Positions 24,200 to 42,900 of a stretch of DNA of 64,000 nucleotides are shown here, in pieces. This stretch comes from Chionoecetes opilio (taxonomy: Eukaryota > Arthropoda > Malacostraca > Decapoda > Majidae). Position 1 is the stretch's first letter. Each line of letters begins with the position of its first letter. The stretch lies in contig JACEEZ010009492.1 of the NCBI GenBank assembly GCA_016584305.1, positions 138,632-202,631 on the forward strand, given 5' to 3'. The position numbers and the translations under genes were made by a program. The notes below the pieces were generated by a model, which was not told the origin of the DNA, did not search any database, and worked only from the letters and a program-made list of their open reading frames with translations.

Positions 24200-24620
24200 A
24201 TTTAAATAATAATAATTATTATTATCATTATTATTGTAATTATTGCTAATATCATCATAATTAAGTGTTACTACTGCTACTACTACTATCACCACAGTGC
24301 TACTACTTCTACTATCCATTACCGGTACGTACCACCAAAACTATACTGTATTACTATTTCTATTACTACCTCTACCACCACTATTACTTTACTTTATTTT
24401 TATATTATAAGGAGGCTGGACTAGGTAGGTAGGGGAGAAAAAATAAATATGCAAAAAGCCACACATATTATCATTATATTCATTGTTATCACTATTCTTG
24501 TCATCATCATTAGTGTTGTATTACTACTGCTACTTCTACCACCACCACTACTACTAGTCTACTACCACTACCATCACTAATATACTATTACTATAACAAC
24601 TACCACCGCTACTACTGCTA
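24200..24620. repeat. Degenerate trinucleotide repeat region
   Basis: Imperfect (ATT)n, (TAC)n and (CAC)n runs fill this interval, with a smaller CTA run at 23910-23932. No gene is seen. Confidence 0.8.
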
Positions 24621-25790
24621 CTACTACTGTCACAACTAGTCTCACCATACATAAGCCGGGCTTCTCCCAAACATGTGGGGTGACACAAAAACCCAGAGTA
24701 GTTTCACTATTTGTAAATGTCACAACAACAAAAAACTTAAAAAAAATAAGAAGAAAAAAATCAAGCCTAATGCTACAGCTGTGAATTGGAAGAAAAATAT
24801 TTATGAAATCATCTGCAATATTTTTCACACACATGCTCTTTTCGCTCACATTAAAATATTTTGTAGTTGGTTAATAATGTCACTTTGTTCTGCATTAGTC
24901 ACACATTCTTGTCTAGACATTCCACACATCGTCACATTCTGAGGCTGAGACTTATGGCAAGAAATTTGCAAAAAGATTAGATATGGCAGTATTCCCAGCC
25001 TCAGCCTTCCCTTGCACTGTCTGGCACATTCACCTTTTTAGGCATTAAATCAATCAACTTCCCTTGCACTACTGTGATATAGAACACAAGCCAGCAGGGC
25101 ACTAACATGGGTGATGGAGTTGGCAAGTCAATACAACCACAATGGGGAGTGTATGTGTATTCAGATATATTTGATATGATGAAAAAAAGTTGGGTCACTT
25201 TTGGATGAGACACAAGAGCTATACGAGATGGAGGGTTTGCCAGTGCCAGTGCTTGCAGATATAGATAACAGTGAGCAGTCCTAGAGTGTCATGCATGAGC
25301 TGTTCACACAACATTCTGTAATTCTATGCCTTGACACCAGATTCCGGAATTTGGATTAACCTAAGCATTTAGAATGGGGCATTATTTTGGGAAGTCTCCA
25401 AATTAGATTCGTCCCTTTGCCACCTAATACTCCCCATTTTTAGTTTGTTCCATGCAGAGCTGCTATACAGAGACAACGGTTAGGGAGCTACAGGCAGCAT
25501 TTTCAAGATAAACAATCAGAAAAAAACAGGATTATTACAAACGTACTATTAAGTTAAATCCATAACAAAGTTTTATACTTAGATTAATTTTAAGCATTTA
25601 TCCTGTATCATCAGTCAAGAAAAGTCCAAATTCCAGCTTTCATTTCAAATATAGGTTAACTACTTCCTTCCAGGCTTGCTCCAAGTGGAGTGAAATGTAC
25701 TTTATCTTGAGAATATTATGGCATGAAATTCTTGTGGATTTACTCATAAATTGCTCATAAATTATCGAATTTTGTCTGAGTTGCAGTGTA
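24620..25790. other. Intergenic DNA, no feature recognised
   Basis: Both strands show only short, low-complexity ORFs. No conserved protein, RNA gene or clear repeat boundary was found. Confidence 0.5.
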
Positions 25791-26150
25791 TTTACCTCGT
25801 TGTGGTATACAGGGCCTGAGCTAAGCTCGTGTGGTTCTGTCTCCATATCTATACTTATCCAGTCCTCTTTTACGTGATGCTTTCTTTTGGCTTCTATATC
25901 ACTTTTTTCCTTCAATCCATTCCATGTCTCTATACTTCTATGGGGAAAACTAGATTTCTATGTGTTGTTTAAATATTTTCTATATAAGCGCCACTTATAT
26001 TCCTCAAGAGGTTATATATGGCTCTCCAGTGATCTTATTTATGTGTCTCTCTGGTGAAAGATGGTCTGTAACCATTACCCTCAGGTCTTCTTTTATTTTA
26101 TTTTTCTAATCCACTCATTTCCCATTCGGTAATTCCACGTTTGTCTTCTT
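25790..26150 (-). pseudogene. L2/CR1-like LINE fragment, 3' part of the reverse transcriptase ORF
   Basis: The minus strand reads EWEMSGLEK, then KIKEDLRVMVTDHLSPERHI and NKITGEPY, and later IETWNGLKEKSDIEA, matching the end of L2/CR1-type ORF2. A related plus-strand copy is at 43355-43790. Stops and deletions interrupt it. Confidence 0.62.
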
Positions 26151-26155
26151 TTACT

Positions 26156-31441
<5,286 letters not shown>

Positions 31442-31449
31442 GATGACTG

Positions 31450-32770
31450 CTAGAAAAATCACTTGAAGCCTGTTTATGTATGTAAGTCTGCTACACTTAC
31501 GGCAACGTGGGTTCTAATTGTTTATCTTAGTGTGAGAAAATGACACGTGTTATTTAGGAGATAAGATCAACTATCTGATATGCCCATCAGCATTCACGTC
31601 AGCCTCCACTATATAGATAGTAAGAGCAACTCACAGGACAACAGCAATGAAATACCTTCAGAAGACAAGTAGTGGATTATAAATGAATATCTACATATCA
31701 AGGTATAGACTATCACCTCTTCCATAATTTGCCCCTAAACAATAATAACTCTTTTAACAATTTGTAGAGGTTCTTAACTCCAAACAGCAATGCACTTTCC
31801 CAACATGACTGATGAATCCACTCTATAATATTAATACTTTTAGGAGTCATTGTCACATTACTGAATTCATAGCGGCATTCAGTCATCAGAGCATCACCTC
31901 TCCACACACCGCGGGCACAACCATGGGTCAAGGTAGAAAGAAAGAATCCTCTCCAAATGTTATATTAGAAAACTATTTGAAGAAAAAAATACGGTACGAG
32001 ACTGGTTAACCATAAGTATGATATGATCTTAAGTCATTACACAAATATGTGGCTGAGGCATAGTTGTTTGTTTTGACCCATTCATTGCATATCAGCAATA
32101 CAAATCAATAAAACTGTATAATTCTAAAATTTTATTAGAATCAATATATGTACCTAATTTATAAAGTATCTGAACAAATATCTTTAAATACAACACTTAT
32201 CAAGTACTACGTATTAAACTTTACCAGACATAGTTAACTATTCTCTACTCACCTCTACATAATTATACATTGTCTTCTCAATTTTTAGAAGTTATATTAT
32301 TTTATGATATAACAAATTTCCTACTCCCTACCCTTCTGTACGAAAATATAAAAGGTTTTTCACGAGTTCCATGATTTGTAATTGCAATATATTTCATTTA
32401 AATTTTTAAGCACTGCAGTTGCTAACTCTGCTAATAATCTTATCTAGTAAATCATGAAAATTGCTATATTATAGTTTCTTTGTTCATATAACAGGTTGTA
32501 CCTAAAATTTAACCATTAGGTGCCCTGCATTTGTAATTCATATTTATCATCAGCATTCATCCCTATCAGATAAACCATTTTTTTTGTATTAAGAGTTAAC
32601 AGATTCTACTTAGTATACACCAATATCTTGTTACATTCTAGAGTTCATTTTAATTTCATTTTCAGGCATTTCATTCGAGGGTTACATTCTAGGAAAGCCT
32701 AACAATGTGTGAACTCATATATAACAAGTGCATATCTACAAATATCATTATCACAATTTTCCCTAACTGT
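31450..32770. other. Intergenic DNA between the uncharacterised gene and the dehydrogenase
   Basis: AT-rich sequence with no supported exon. The ORF at 31931-31713 (minus) has no family resemblance. Confidence 0.5.
31608..31617 (-). promoter_or_regulatory. Possible TATA box of the uncharacterised gene
   Basis: The minus strand reads CTATCTATATAGTGG about 170 bases upstream of the proposed ATG. GATA-like motifs lie at 31555-31582. The spacing would allow a short 5' UTR. This is position-based inference in AT-rich DNA, where TATA matches are common. Confidence 0.25.
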
Positions 32771-32772
32771 AA

Positions 32773-32954
32773 AGGCTGATTCACACTGGCGTTTTTTCGG
32801 CATTTTTATCTGACGAGAAGTCGGTCTCTTGAAAGACCGAGCGATCGGTGTGTGATTTTTGTTGAAAACCTATTGCGATCATGACACCAGCCCCAGACCC
32901 AGACCCCTTCTCGTCAGATAAAAATGCCGAAAAAACGCCAGTGTGAATCAGCCT
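32773..32954. mobile_element. PIF/Harbinger-type MITE, near-perfect palindrome
   Basis: Ends AGGCTGATTCACACTGGCG, TAA on both sides, and inverted arms of about 50 bases ending in TCTGACGAGAAG. The near-identity of the arms suggests a young insertion. Confidence 0.8.
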
Positions 32955-32957
32955 TAA

Positions 32958-33980
32958 TAATTATGAAATATTAATTACTGCATTTTTGGAAACATCCCTG
33001 CATGAGGGTCATGGCAGCTTACTCCATGCACAATATTTAAGGATAAAAAGAGAAGATGCTCGGTGACTGAAAATGCCTGCATCTGGGGCTGTCATCCAGA
33101 GGAAAGGTGACATCTCTCATTGCTTCACAACAGGAATAAGAGTGCATACTCACGGCCCTCAACTATTGCGCCTAACTGGCGCCGCCACAGCCAGCATTAG
33201 CCATGAAACGTGATAGCTATACTGAAGAGCTCATGGGTAAAATGGTCCCTGAGTACTGCTCTTGAGTACAAATTTTTCGTGTTTTTGTCACTTTTTGTCT
33301 AATAATCTCCACTCAACACCAATTATAGCATAATAATAAGCAGTGAAAAACTACAAAATTAAAGAAAATAACATAATAGGCCATCATAATTAGGTACAGG
33401 GGATGCACAGTGACTGATGCAGGCAGGGAGGGAGGGATGGGTGGTGGCCAATAACGCCGCTTGCCGGCCTGGTGACATGTACCAATCAGGGGGCAAGTAT
33501 TATAATTATCACGTGTGTCATGACTAGGGCGGGAATGTCAAAGTATTTATCGCCCCTTTTGGTGCGTGATAGTCATGATTGTATATGTGCTATATCCCAG
33601 TTGTGCAGATTTTGAGGTAGCTGTTATGGCTGTGAAACACAGAAGCCAAATGCGGGAAAGCTGAGGGTTGAGTGTAGCAAAAAATATACTCATTCACAAC
33701 CTCTTGAATACAGTTTTGTTTATAGTAGCTTATAATAATGTCATTGATGATACAGTATATATCATGAAAAGTATCTATTAGTTACTGAATGTTGTATGTT
33801 GCCCACAACATAACAAAGAAATATAGGATTAAGTAAAAATGGGTGAATATTTTAGAGAAAAGGGGAAGTCCACCAAACAGTGAGTCATTAAATGAATTAA
33901 TATTTGTATGATGCAAAGCAGTTCCAAGATTACTGTATGCATCACCTTTTCCTTCCTGTTGGTTTTGTTTGACAGGATAC
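32958..33980. other. 3' flank of the dehydrogenase gene
   Basis: No gene recognised. GC-richer stretch at 33140-33550; nothing else above background. Confidence 0.45.
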
Positions 33981-33981
33981 A

Positions 33982-36900
33982 TCAGTAATGCTGCTCCTCT
34001 GGCTGCAGATGAACACAGGCTTCACTGGCCTCCCAGACCTTCTTGGCGAGACCCTCATCCAGCACCAAGTTTGTGGCACTATCAGATATCTGTGCAAGGA
34101 ATAAGACTATGGTAGTGTGCCAACTAAGTGACCTAATTCGTGCTATCTCTCCTGTTACACTAAACCTTATTCCAATTTGAACTTTTATTGAATTCCTGGA
34201 ACTCTTGCGTAGCACTTTGCAAGGTGATCTGCCCTCTCGTTATAAATAACCATGAATAAATACATAAGTTGAAAAATTCATAAAACTTAAATAGTATGTA
34301 TTACATACCTAGGATAATGTCTGTTTTACAAACTTTAATGTGACACACAACTCCCTGCAAAATTAAGTTAAAACCTAGTAAATGAATGGTAAATCAAAAC
34401 TGTGATCCCAATAGGCACTACCTACCAGACAATTCTCAAAAAATTTCCCCGTGATAGTGGCAGCCTCCTGAGAGACTGCCAGGTGGATGATGGTTTGGGC
34501 CCCCTGTTCCGCTGTCTGCAATGAAAAATATATCAGGTGCGCTCTTCCCTTAATGCCCAGATTTTTCCTTTGCTATAAAAAATTGTATGTTGTTGAGCCA
34601 TAAAATTACGAAAAGTAACTGAATATAGCAAATTAGTTAGTCGACAATGATACTAAACAGGTCATATCTATTAAATATTGCTTATATTTACAAAAAATTG
34701 TCTAATGGTAGCCAAATTATAATGGAAATTACACTCAAGGTCTCAAGGGGCTAAGAACGATTTAATATATTGTACCTACTCCTCAAAGCCATTTCAGTCT
34801 TTTCTCTCCTGTCACTGTCCATTACTGAAACAGGAAACCAGTGCCCCAGTATGAAACACATGACCTGTATCTATCTATCTGTAACTCCTATGCCTCATTC
34901 CCTCTGGAAACGTCATCATAAAAACCCACCTCCGTTGCTGAGGCTATTGCTGTTTTTTCTGCCATGGTAACTGTGTGGGTTGTCACCGGGAGGCGACCGT
35001 GGTGTAACGGTAGCATGTCCGCCCGGCAAGTGGAAGGTCCCGGGTTCGATCCCCGAGCGGTGCCTGACTTTTTGGTGAACCCCCTACCTCGAACATGGCG
35101 CAGTGAGTAGGATCCAGAGCGATATACATTCCCCGGACTGGCCCTGGACCCAGGGCTTTAGGGGGGAGATGTGTGGGGTTGTCACCGGGAGGCGACCGTG
35201 GTGTAACGGTAGCATGTCCGCCCGGCAAGTGGAAGGTCCCGGGTTCGATCCCCGAGCGGTGCCCGACTTTTCGGTGAACCCCCTACCTCGAACAGTAACC
35301 ACAAGTAAGCTCGAGTTAAGGTTTTGGTAGTGCTCCGCGCCACTGCCAAGCTTAACAACATTTTCAGCCCTCAACCCCTTCACGCCCAGATCTTTTCTTT
35401 GCTACATCAAATTATTTGTTGTCGAGCCATAAAATTACAAAAAGTAACTGAATATACCAAATTAGTTAGTGGACAAGGGTACTAAACAGGTCATATCTAT
35501 AAAACATTGCTTATATTCACTAAAAATTGTCTAATGGTAGCCAAATGACAATGGATATTACGTTCTGGGTCTCAAGGGGTTAAAAGAGGGAGCTACGTCT
35601 TGGGCGTGAGGAGGCAGAACAGCGCTCTTTCTCTCGTCTCACCTTCCATGCTTCTATGCTTGCACATAATCAAACCAAGATACTTCAATTCATGAATCTA
35701 CTCCAATCTTTCTCCATTCAGCTAAATTTTACATTCCTTTGGACACTCAACTCTAACTCCATATGAGCGCTAAAAATGTACCACTTCACTTTTACTTCTT
35801 TCAAAAATCATAATCTTACTTTTGTTAACAATCATTCTAAGTTTCCGTCTTCTGCACACACAATCAAAGATGTTTATAAGTGTCTGTAGGATATACTCAT
35901 TTTCTGCAACTAGAACTGTCATCTGGAAAAAGAGTATTCAAGAACCATCTACCACAATTTACATTCCAGCATCTCCAAATTTTGCTCTAATCTCTTTTAT
36001 TACACTGTCCATGTATAAGTTAAACAGCCATGGGGTCATCTCACATCCTTGCCTTACACCTCCTTGTAAACAAAACATATACAATACACATAATTCTATG
36101 GACGGAAATCAATGCGATATACCTACCTTGCCCACCCATGGAGCCATGAACCTGTAGATGTATCTTGATATAAAAGTATCTGATTTCTTAAATATTTCAG
36201 TGGAAACTAATCCAGGACACATACTGTTGACAACAACTCCTGAAAATAGAAAATAAAGGCATAAAATAAACAAATAAATATATGAATGATAAATATTAAA
36301 TAAAGTAAATAAATAGTGAACAATTTTATATGCACATATACTTACAGTCACGACCATGTAATATGTTGAAACCTATGAGTGAAAAAACCCCATCAATCTT
36401 CGTTCAAACATAAAAATTAATACAGACCGTAAAGCCACAAAAGTCTGCCGTGATTTCTCCCTTGACCTTCACCATCAGATAACTGTTTTGGTATACTCTC
36501 ACATATCTTAACAATGCTGCTTAGTAACTTACATTAATCTGCTGTGTCTACAATTCTTAATCTTGGCTTGCGGATGAGACAGAAAATACCATTGATTTTA
36601 CATTTCATCTCCTTCCAGCCAGTTCCTTCCAACTCTAGCACTGGAATAATCTTCTCCCTGAGCATTACTTTCTTGGTATGGTGGCAAGGAGCACCATACC
36701 AGTATTGAAAGTTGAATAAATGACTCTGAACCCCTTCACGCTCAGATCTTTCCTTTGCTATGAAAAATTGTATGTTGTTAGCCATAAAATTACGAAAAGT
36801 AACTGAATATACCAAATTAGTTAGTTGACAAGGATACTAAACAGGTCATATCTATAAAATATTGCTTGAATTCACTAAAAATTGTATATCAATCAATCAT

Positions 36901-39900
36901 TGGGGGGCGCGTCGCCTCGCCCACCCTACGACGCCACTCCTGGGGGTCACCACGCGTGAGTCCCCATGCAGGCTCCTTTCCCATACCAAGCAACTCTCGA
37001 CAAGAAACATCAACTTGCCCCAGCCACGAGCCTTGTGGGTGCCTCCTTGGCCTCCTCCACGCCGAATTGTCTCTTACAGATACAACCCGATGGGAAGGAT
37101 CGGTTTCAGGGTAGCGTGCCACATGCCCATATAGCCGAAGTTGGCGCTGAAGGACTATGCAGGTAATAGACCTCGATTCAGTCTCACAGTGCAATCTCTG
37201 ATTTGACACGTAATCATCCCAGCGATACCCCATGATTCTGCGAAGATATTTATTACCAAAGGCATCGATTCGCCTCTTCAAGTCGCTATTTAGTGTCCAC
37301 GTCTCACAACCATAGAGTAAGACAGGGATCACAAGCGACTTGAAGATCCGGATCTTTGTCCTCCTGCACAGGTACCGACAATGCCAAATACTCCTGCTGA
37401 GCGAGTCCATAACACTGTGGGCTATGCCAATCCACCGTAAGACTTCTTGACGTGACCCGCCGTCATTATGGACTGCGCTACCAAGGTATATAAAACTTTC
37501 TAAGATCTCAATGTCCTCGTCGCACGCATGAACAGACTGTACTGTTTCATCTAGTAAGCCTCCAAACTACTGGACGTTGGTCTTAAGCCAGGAGACTTCA
37601 AGTCCCAAAGGCTTTGCCTCCTCGTGCAGCGCCTCGAGAGCCATCACCAGGACCTCCAGCGACTCAGCAAAAATTGTATAATGGTACCCAAATTACAATA
37701 GAAATAACGTTCTGGGTCTCAAGGGGTTAAGTATCTCAATATAGCACCTAGTATCTACAGTAGTATTTTTAGACAAAAAAGAAAAGACAAGACTCCCACT
37801 TCCACACCAACACCGATACTCCTGGACTCCCCAATACCATCTATGCATCACTGTTCTAACTGACCTGACTACACGCTGCACTGGGTCATCAATTTGCTCT
37901 CAGCCAAATTCACCTTCAGCTTCCCTCTGTCACAGACCTCTCCAAATTGTGTATGCTATATCTTGCACCTTCTTATTCTCTCTCTGCCAATAAAAGTCAG
38001 CAAAACTCCAAGCAACAAATGATTCACGTTCCATACACAATTCTTACCCATTAATCCCTAACTCTAGTTTTCACCTCCCCACTTCTTAATGCAAGATGTT
38101 GCCATAAACACGTTCAGGTCTAAAATTAATCATTACTGGTAAATACTTCCTTTCATTTTTCTTCCCATTCCCACACTTGCATTACTAACATTACATAAAC
38201 TTTTGACAGCTCTCAGTAGCTTCCCACCTACCCCAAAGATAGTAATACAGTCACCGCAAAAAACCTAGGACACAAAAAATCTTAGGACAGGGAAAGATGT
38301 CTTCAGATTTTTCGCTCTTCTCGGCGGTATCGATTGAATTTTCTCGGGTGGAAGGAAGGTGGGGTATGAAGGTGCAAGTAGCAAAGATGGCAAGACTCTC
38401 CCTATCATGCCTTAATGCAGCCTGAGCGATCTGGAACATTATGAGGACTAACTTCCAGCCCAGTGAGATGCAAGATATATGACAAACCCGAGAAAAGTCA
38501 ATCGATACCACCGAGAAGGGCAAAAAATCTGAAGACGTCTTTCCCGTCCTAAATTTTTTTGCGGTGATGGTACTTGGCCAAAGTACTCTCCCCAAACAAA
38601 GTACTCTCCCCAAACAAAGTACTCTCCCCAAACAAAGTACTCTCCCCAAACAAAGTACTCTCCCCAAACAAAGTACTCTACCCAAACAAAGTACTCTACC
38701 CAAACAAAGTACTCTCCCCAAACAAAGTACTCTCCCCAAACAAAGTACTCTCCCCAAACAAAGTACTCTACCCAAACAAAGTACTCTCCCCAAACAAAGT
38801 ACTCTCCCAAAAAATGTCCACATTTGCTAAATACACTTATTCCTTCATATCTTACATAGGCCGGCATAGTTAATTTTTGTCCTTAAACAAAAAAATTCAG
38901 ATAGTGCATAAAGTGACATAGAAGAGTTTCTTACCAGATTCCTTCAGCATTGCTGCCAAGTAACCTGAACAAAGAATGTTGCAGGCCTTGGACTGGCTGT
39001 ATCCTTGCATTGGCCAGTAGCTTCCTTCTTTTGTAAAGTTCAAATTCTGTGAAATAGGAAGAATTAGAAAATATGAAAATCACTCATTTGCAGGGAACAC
39101 AAAGTAAGAAGTAAATAATGTGTATAAGTCTCCTACATACTGATATCTTTCCCTGTAATGAACAGCATTGTTATCCAAATCGAAAACAACGGATAAGGTC
39201 AGCAATCCATTAAGAGTCCTTAATCAAAATGGCTGAACTTCAATCTCATGACAGTCTGAGGTAAAACTTTTATCATCAATCACTGCCTTCCAGAGAATGA
39301 ATGAACTACCTCAACATCCAGAGTCTTGAGCTGTGAGTGCATTACGGAAGCCACCACAACGACCCGGCTGGGCCGACTTTCCTTCAATAAACCTGCAAAA
39401 TATGAAAAAGAAAAAACATAAATGGCCAAATTCAGTTAGCTTTCATGAATAACTATTTCCACTACCTGCCTCCAGTCCTTCATTAATAAATGAATTCAAC
39501 AACCATAACCTACATAACACAACCATATACCGTATTTTAAGGTGTATAAAGGCCGGTTCACACTGGCCAAATAGCTGCACATTTATGACCCGAGAAACCG
39601 GTGCTTATCGGCAGTGTGCCGTGATTACGTTCACACACGCAATTCGTTCTGGGGAACAAATAACCAGGTTTGTTGTTCCCGCGTCCCCGCCATCAACAGT
39701 GTTTACAGTGTACATTCAACCATGAATCGTCATTTTTTCCTTGATATCATCTACTAAATCAAACCCCACGTCTAACCTAACCTACCGTAAATGGCGGTGT
39801 ACAAGTAGACTCTTTGAGCCTGAAAAAATATCTCCATAACTAGGGGTCAACTTATACAGCAAGGATAAAATGCGAACCTTTACCACCGAGTGGTAAACAA

Positions 39901-42900
39901 GTGGATCAGCACTACTAACAATCGCTGTACACCACTTACCGTAACTCCAGTCAGACAATTACAATATGCGCCACTTCCAGAGCAAAAGCGATAACTGGAG
40001 AAGACGTTTAGCAGCAGTTCCACCCACAGCTGTTTCCAACAGCTGACACACAGAGTGTAAACACTGGCGAATGCAAATGGCGGAGGGTGAGTGCAGTCCA
40101 GTCATAGGTACTACCGTGTTTTACTATGATATACAGTATGTAGCGGTACTATCAGGGGACTATTGTGTTTTTTCAAGTGAAAACAAGAGGCGGACCTATA
40201 GTAAAGATTCATATAAGTGGTGTGGTGTTATGTGTTTTTGCGACAGGTTACCGTACACCGTACCGTAGCCTATCCACATTCAAGATTTGGCCTACCAGTA
40301 GCCTACCGTATTTTTGGGGCCGACTTATACGGCAAGTATAGGCCTAACCCGTAATCTGGAGCTAATAATCTTGGGATCGACTTGTACGCCTGGTCGACTT
40401 GTACGCCGCCATTTATGGTAATCTGATTTAACCTAACAACCGTTTCTGGCTGTAGCTAAAACAGAAAATTTTTGGTATTATATGTAGTGCCATTGCCATG
40501 GGAAATTGGGATTCAAAGTAAGGATGAAAAGATCTACATGATGATGTAAGTAAAATTTGTTAGTTAGTGCCCAATACCGAAATTATACCAATTAAAGCGG
40601 CCCTATAGAAGACTCCCAACGTAAGACCTGGGAAATGGTGACGCCCTCAGTGTTGAAGCTCAAACACTTTTATATCTTCTCAAATGATATTGATGGGCAT
40701 TGTGGGAGAGGCGAGAGGGAGGGATGGGTGAGTGGGGAAGAGGGTGGTGCTGGCTTCTGCGTTTGTTTAAATTTGGCGCGCGAAAGTTCCTGGCAATCTG
40801 CACATAACGACCAATCGAGCGGTGCAGGATTTTCCAGGGAAGGTTTCCTGCGGTTTCTGCCTTGGGGAACAAACGCTGCACATATTCTCCAGTATTTGGC
40901 CAATGTGAACCGCACTTAAGATGCACTAAAAAAGAGAAAAAAATAGTCTCAACACAACTGCGTCCTATACACCGAAGACTATTCCATCTGGATCCAATTT
41001 GGAACATTCACCATTATAAAATAGGATGACAGAAATGTAAGGGTAAGAATTTACATAAAAAATTAGCTCACCTAGAAGAAGATTGGTGAGAAGGAAGTGG
41101 CCAAAGTGATTGGTCGCCATTGTCAGTTCAAGGTTGTCAGAGGTTAACATTTGCTGGTCTGTCCCTCCTATTCCAGCATTTAAAACCAGGACATCTAACC
41201 TGTGTGGAGTTGAGAATATAACTTTTTACAATTGAAGACTCGAGTCTACGGCTAATGCCAATACAATAGCAATGATCAACAAAATATTTGATATAAACAC
41301 AAACCTGTGCTCCTCAGCGAGAATCTTGGCGGCAAACTTTCTGACAGAGGCCAGTGAGGAAGTGTCCAGCTCTCTCACCACCAAAGACTTGCTCCCGGTG
41401 CCGGCCTCGATCTCACCTGACGTGAAAACCTGTTTCAGTATGTAATTTCTGAAAAGTCTCACGGAATACTAATGAAAAATATAATCAAAGTACGTACCTA
41501 ACAACACTGATGATTACCAAAAGACACTCTACTGAAATTACATAGAAGTTTTCTCATTAATTGAAAGTAACAAATACTATCACACAACTTTAACGGTTAT
41601 CAATTTAAACAATATTACTGAAAATATGTCACTGACTTGCAACTTTTGAAGCCTTCTGCAGATTCCTGCAGGCCATGATGACCCTGGCTCCTCGCCGGGC
41701 AAAGTCCTTGGCCGCCTCCTTCCCAATGCCTGCCACAATTAAAGTCATGTTGTCTCAGGAAATATAAAAGGAAAAATACACATAGTACACATATAAATGT
41801 CACTGCCATAATTTTCAAAGGCAAGATCCACACTTACATGTCACCTTTCGTTACTTGAAGCCACCTAACCCAGCTGAACAATTGTGACTTTGTATTTCTA
41901 AATCCTCTAATTCAAATATTCCTCCTCTGGACCTCGTATCATGTATTATTCAGTCTGCTTGCTTCTCTATATTATATTCTTAAGATATGCCTGTACCTTC
42001 ATCTCCTATACTATCTCTGATCTTTAGTAATTCTTCACCCGTAGCTCCATCTTATATTTCCTCATTCAGCTTTTAACATGTACTAGTTGGTATGCCTACC
42101 GTAGATAACAGTGAAGTCGCCACCTACAGTGAAGTCGCCAGGCGCCAAATATTACGAATTATAGCATCACTACTGATTTTTATGTGCCACTGAAGATGTT
42201 ACACAGTAGTTTATATCATGACTGTATAATCTACCCTGTTTCAGCGTTGTTTTATGCTTTGTATCTGCAAATATAACTGTTGCGCATTTTCCTTCTCACG
42301 TTTTTCTTCGCGCGATGACAGATAGTAAACAATAGCCTTTCGGGCGACAGGACACAAGACTTGCCAGATCTTTCAAACTTGAATAGAATTTATTTTCACG
42401 TTGGCAGAGGAATTTTTATATATACAAGCATCTTCCGCAGCTAATATACATAGAGACTTGTTTTACTTTACCTCTAATTTACCTGAATTCTCCAGAGTGG
42501 CGACTCAACTGTTGGGTTAAAATACTAGCTGGCGACTTTACTGTAGTAGGTATAGTGAGGTCGCCACTCGGTTTTATTTTTGTAATTTGTTCATTTATAG
42601 CCCTAATATGACACAGATGAAGACACAAAATGACACAGACTTTCCAGATAGACCCTTCTAACTGTCCTGAAATCATAGATGTAGAAATGTAACTATTAAC
42701 GCCACCACACGTCTGTAAATAACAAAGAAACGTAGAACTGGCGACTTCACTGTTATCTACGGTAGTTGTTTCTTGATATTCTTGCTATAGGAAACCTTTA
42801 AAAAAACGAAAGCAAACAAAATTTTAGTAAGGTAACACATTTTTTTTACTTGTGAAATGCAAGCTAACAAAATTTTTGCAATGGTCCCTTTCTTATAGTC

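Larger units (their letters stand above)
39528..40982. mobile_element. CCGTATTTTA-end element hosting a composite transposon
   Basis: TACCGTATTTTAAGGTGTAT lies just left of the composite and GATGCACTAAAAAAGAG just right of it; joined across the TAA they match the start of the element at 11878. The far end near 40962-40982 (GCGTCCTATACACCG) is a diverged terminal repeat. Confidence 0.5.

Noticed and set aside
34991..35063. Functional tRNA-Ala or tRNA-Gly gene
   Set aside because: Weak acceptor stem, C at position 33, and tandem SINE-like context.
38251..38873. Hexapeptide-repeat proteins from the 18-bp array
   Set aside because: The array is open in several frames on both strands and lies in an intron; nothing favours translation.
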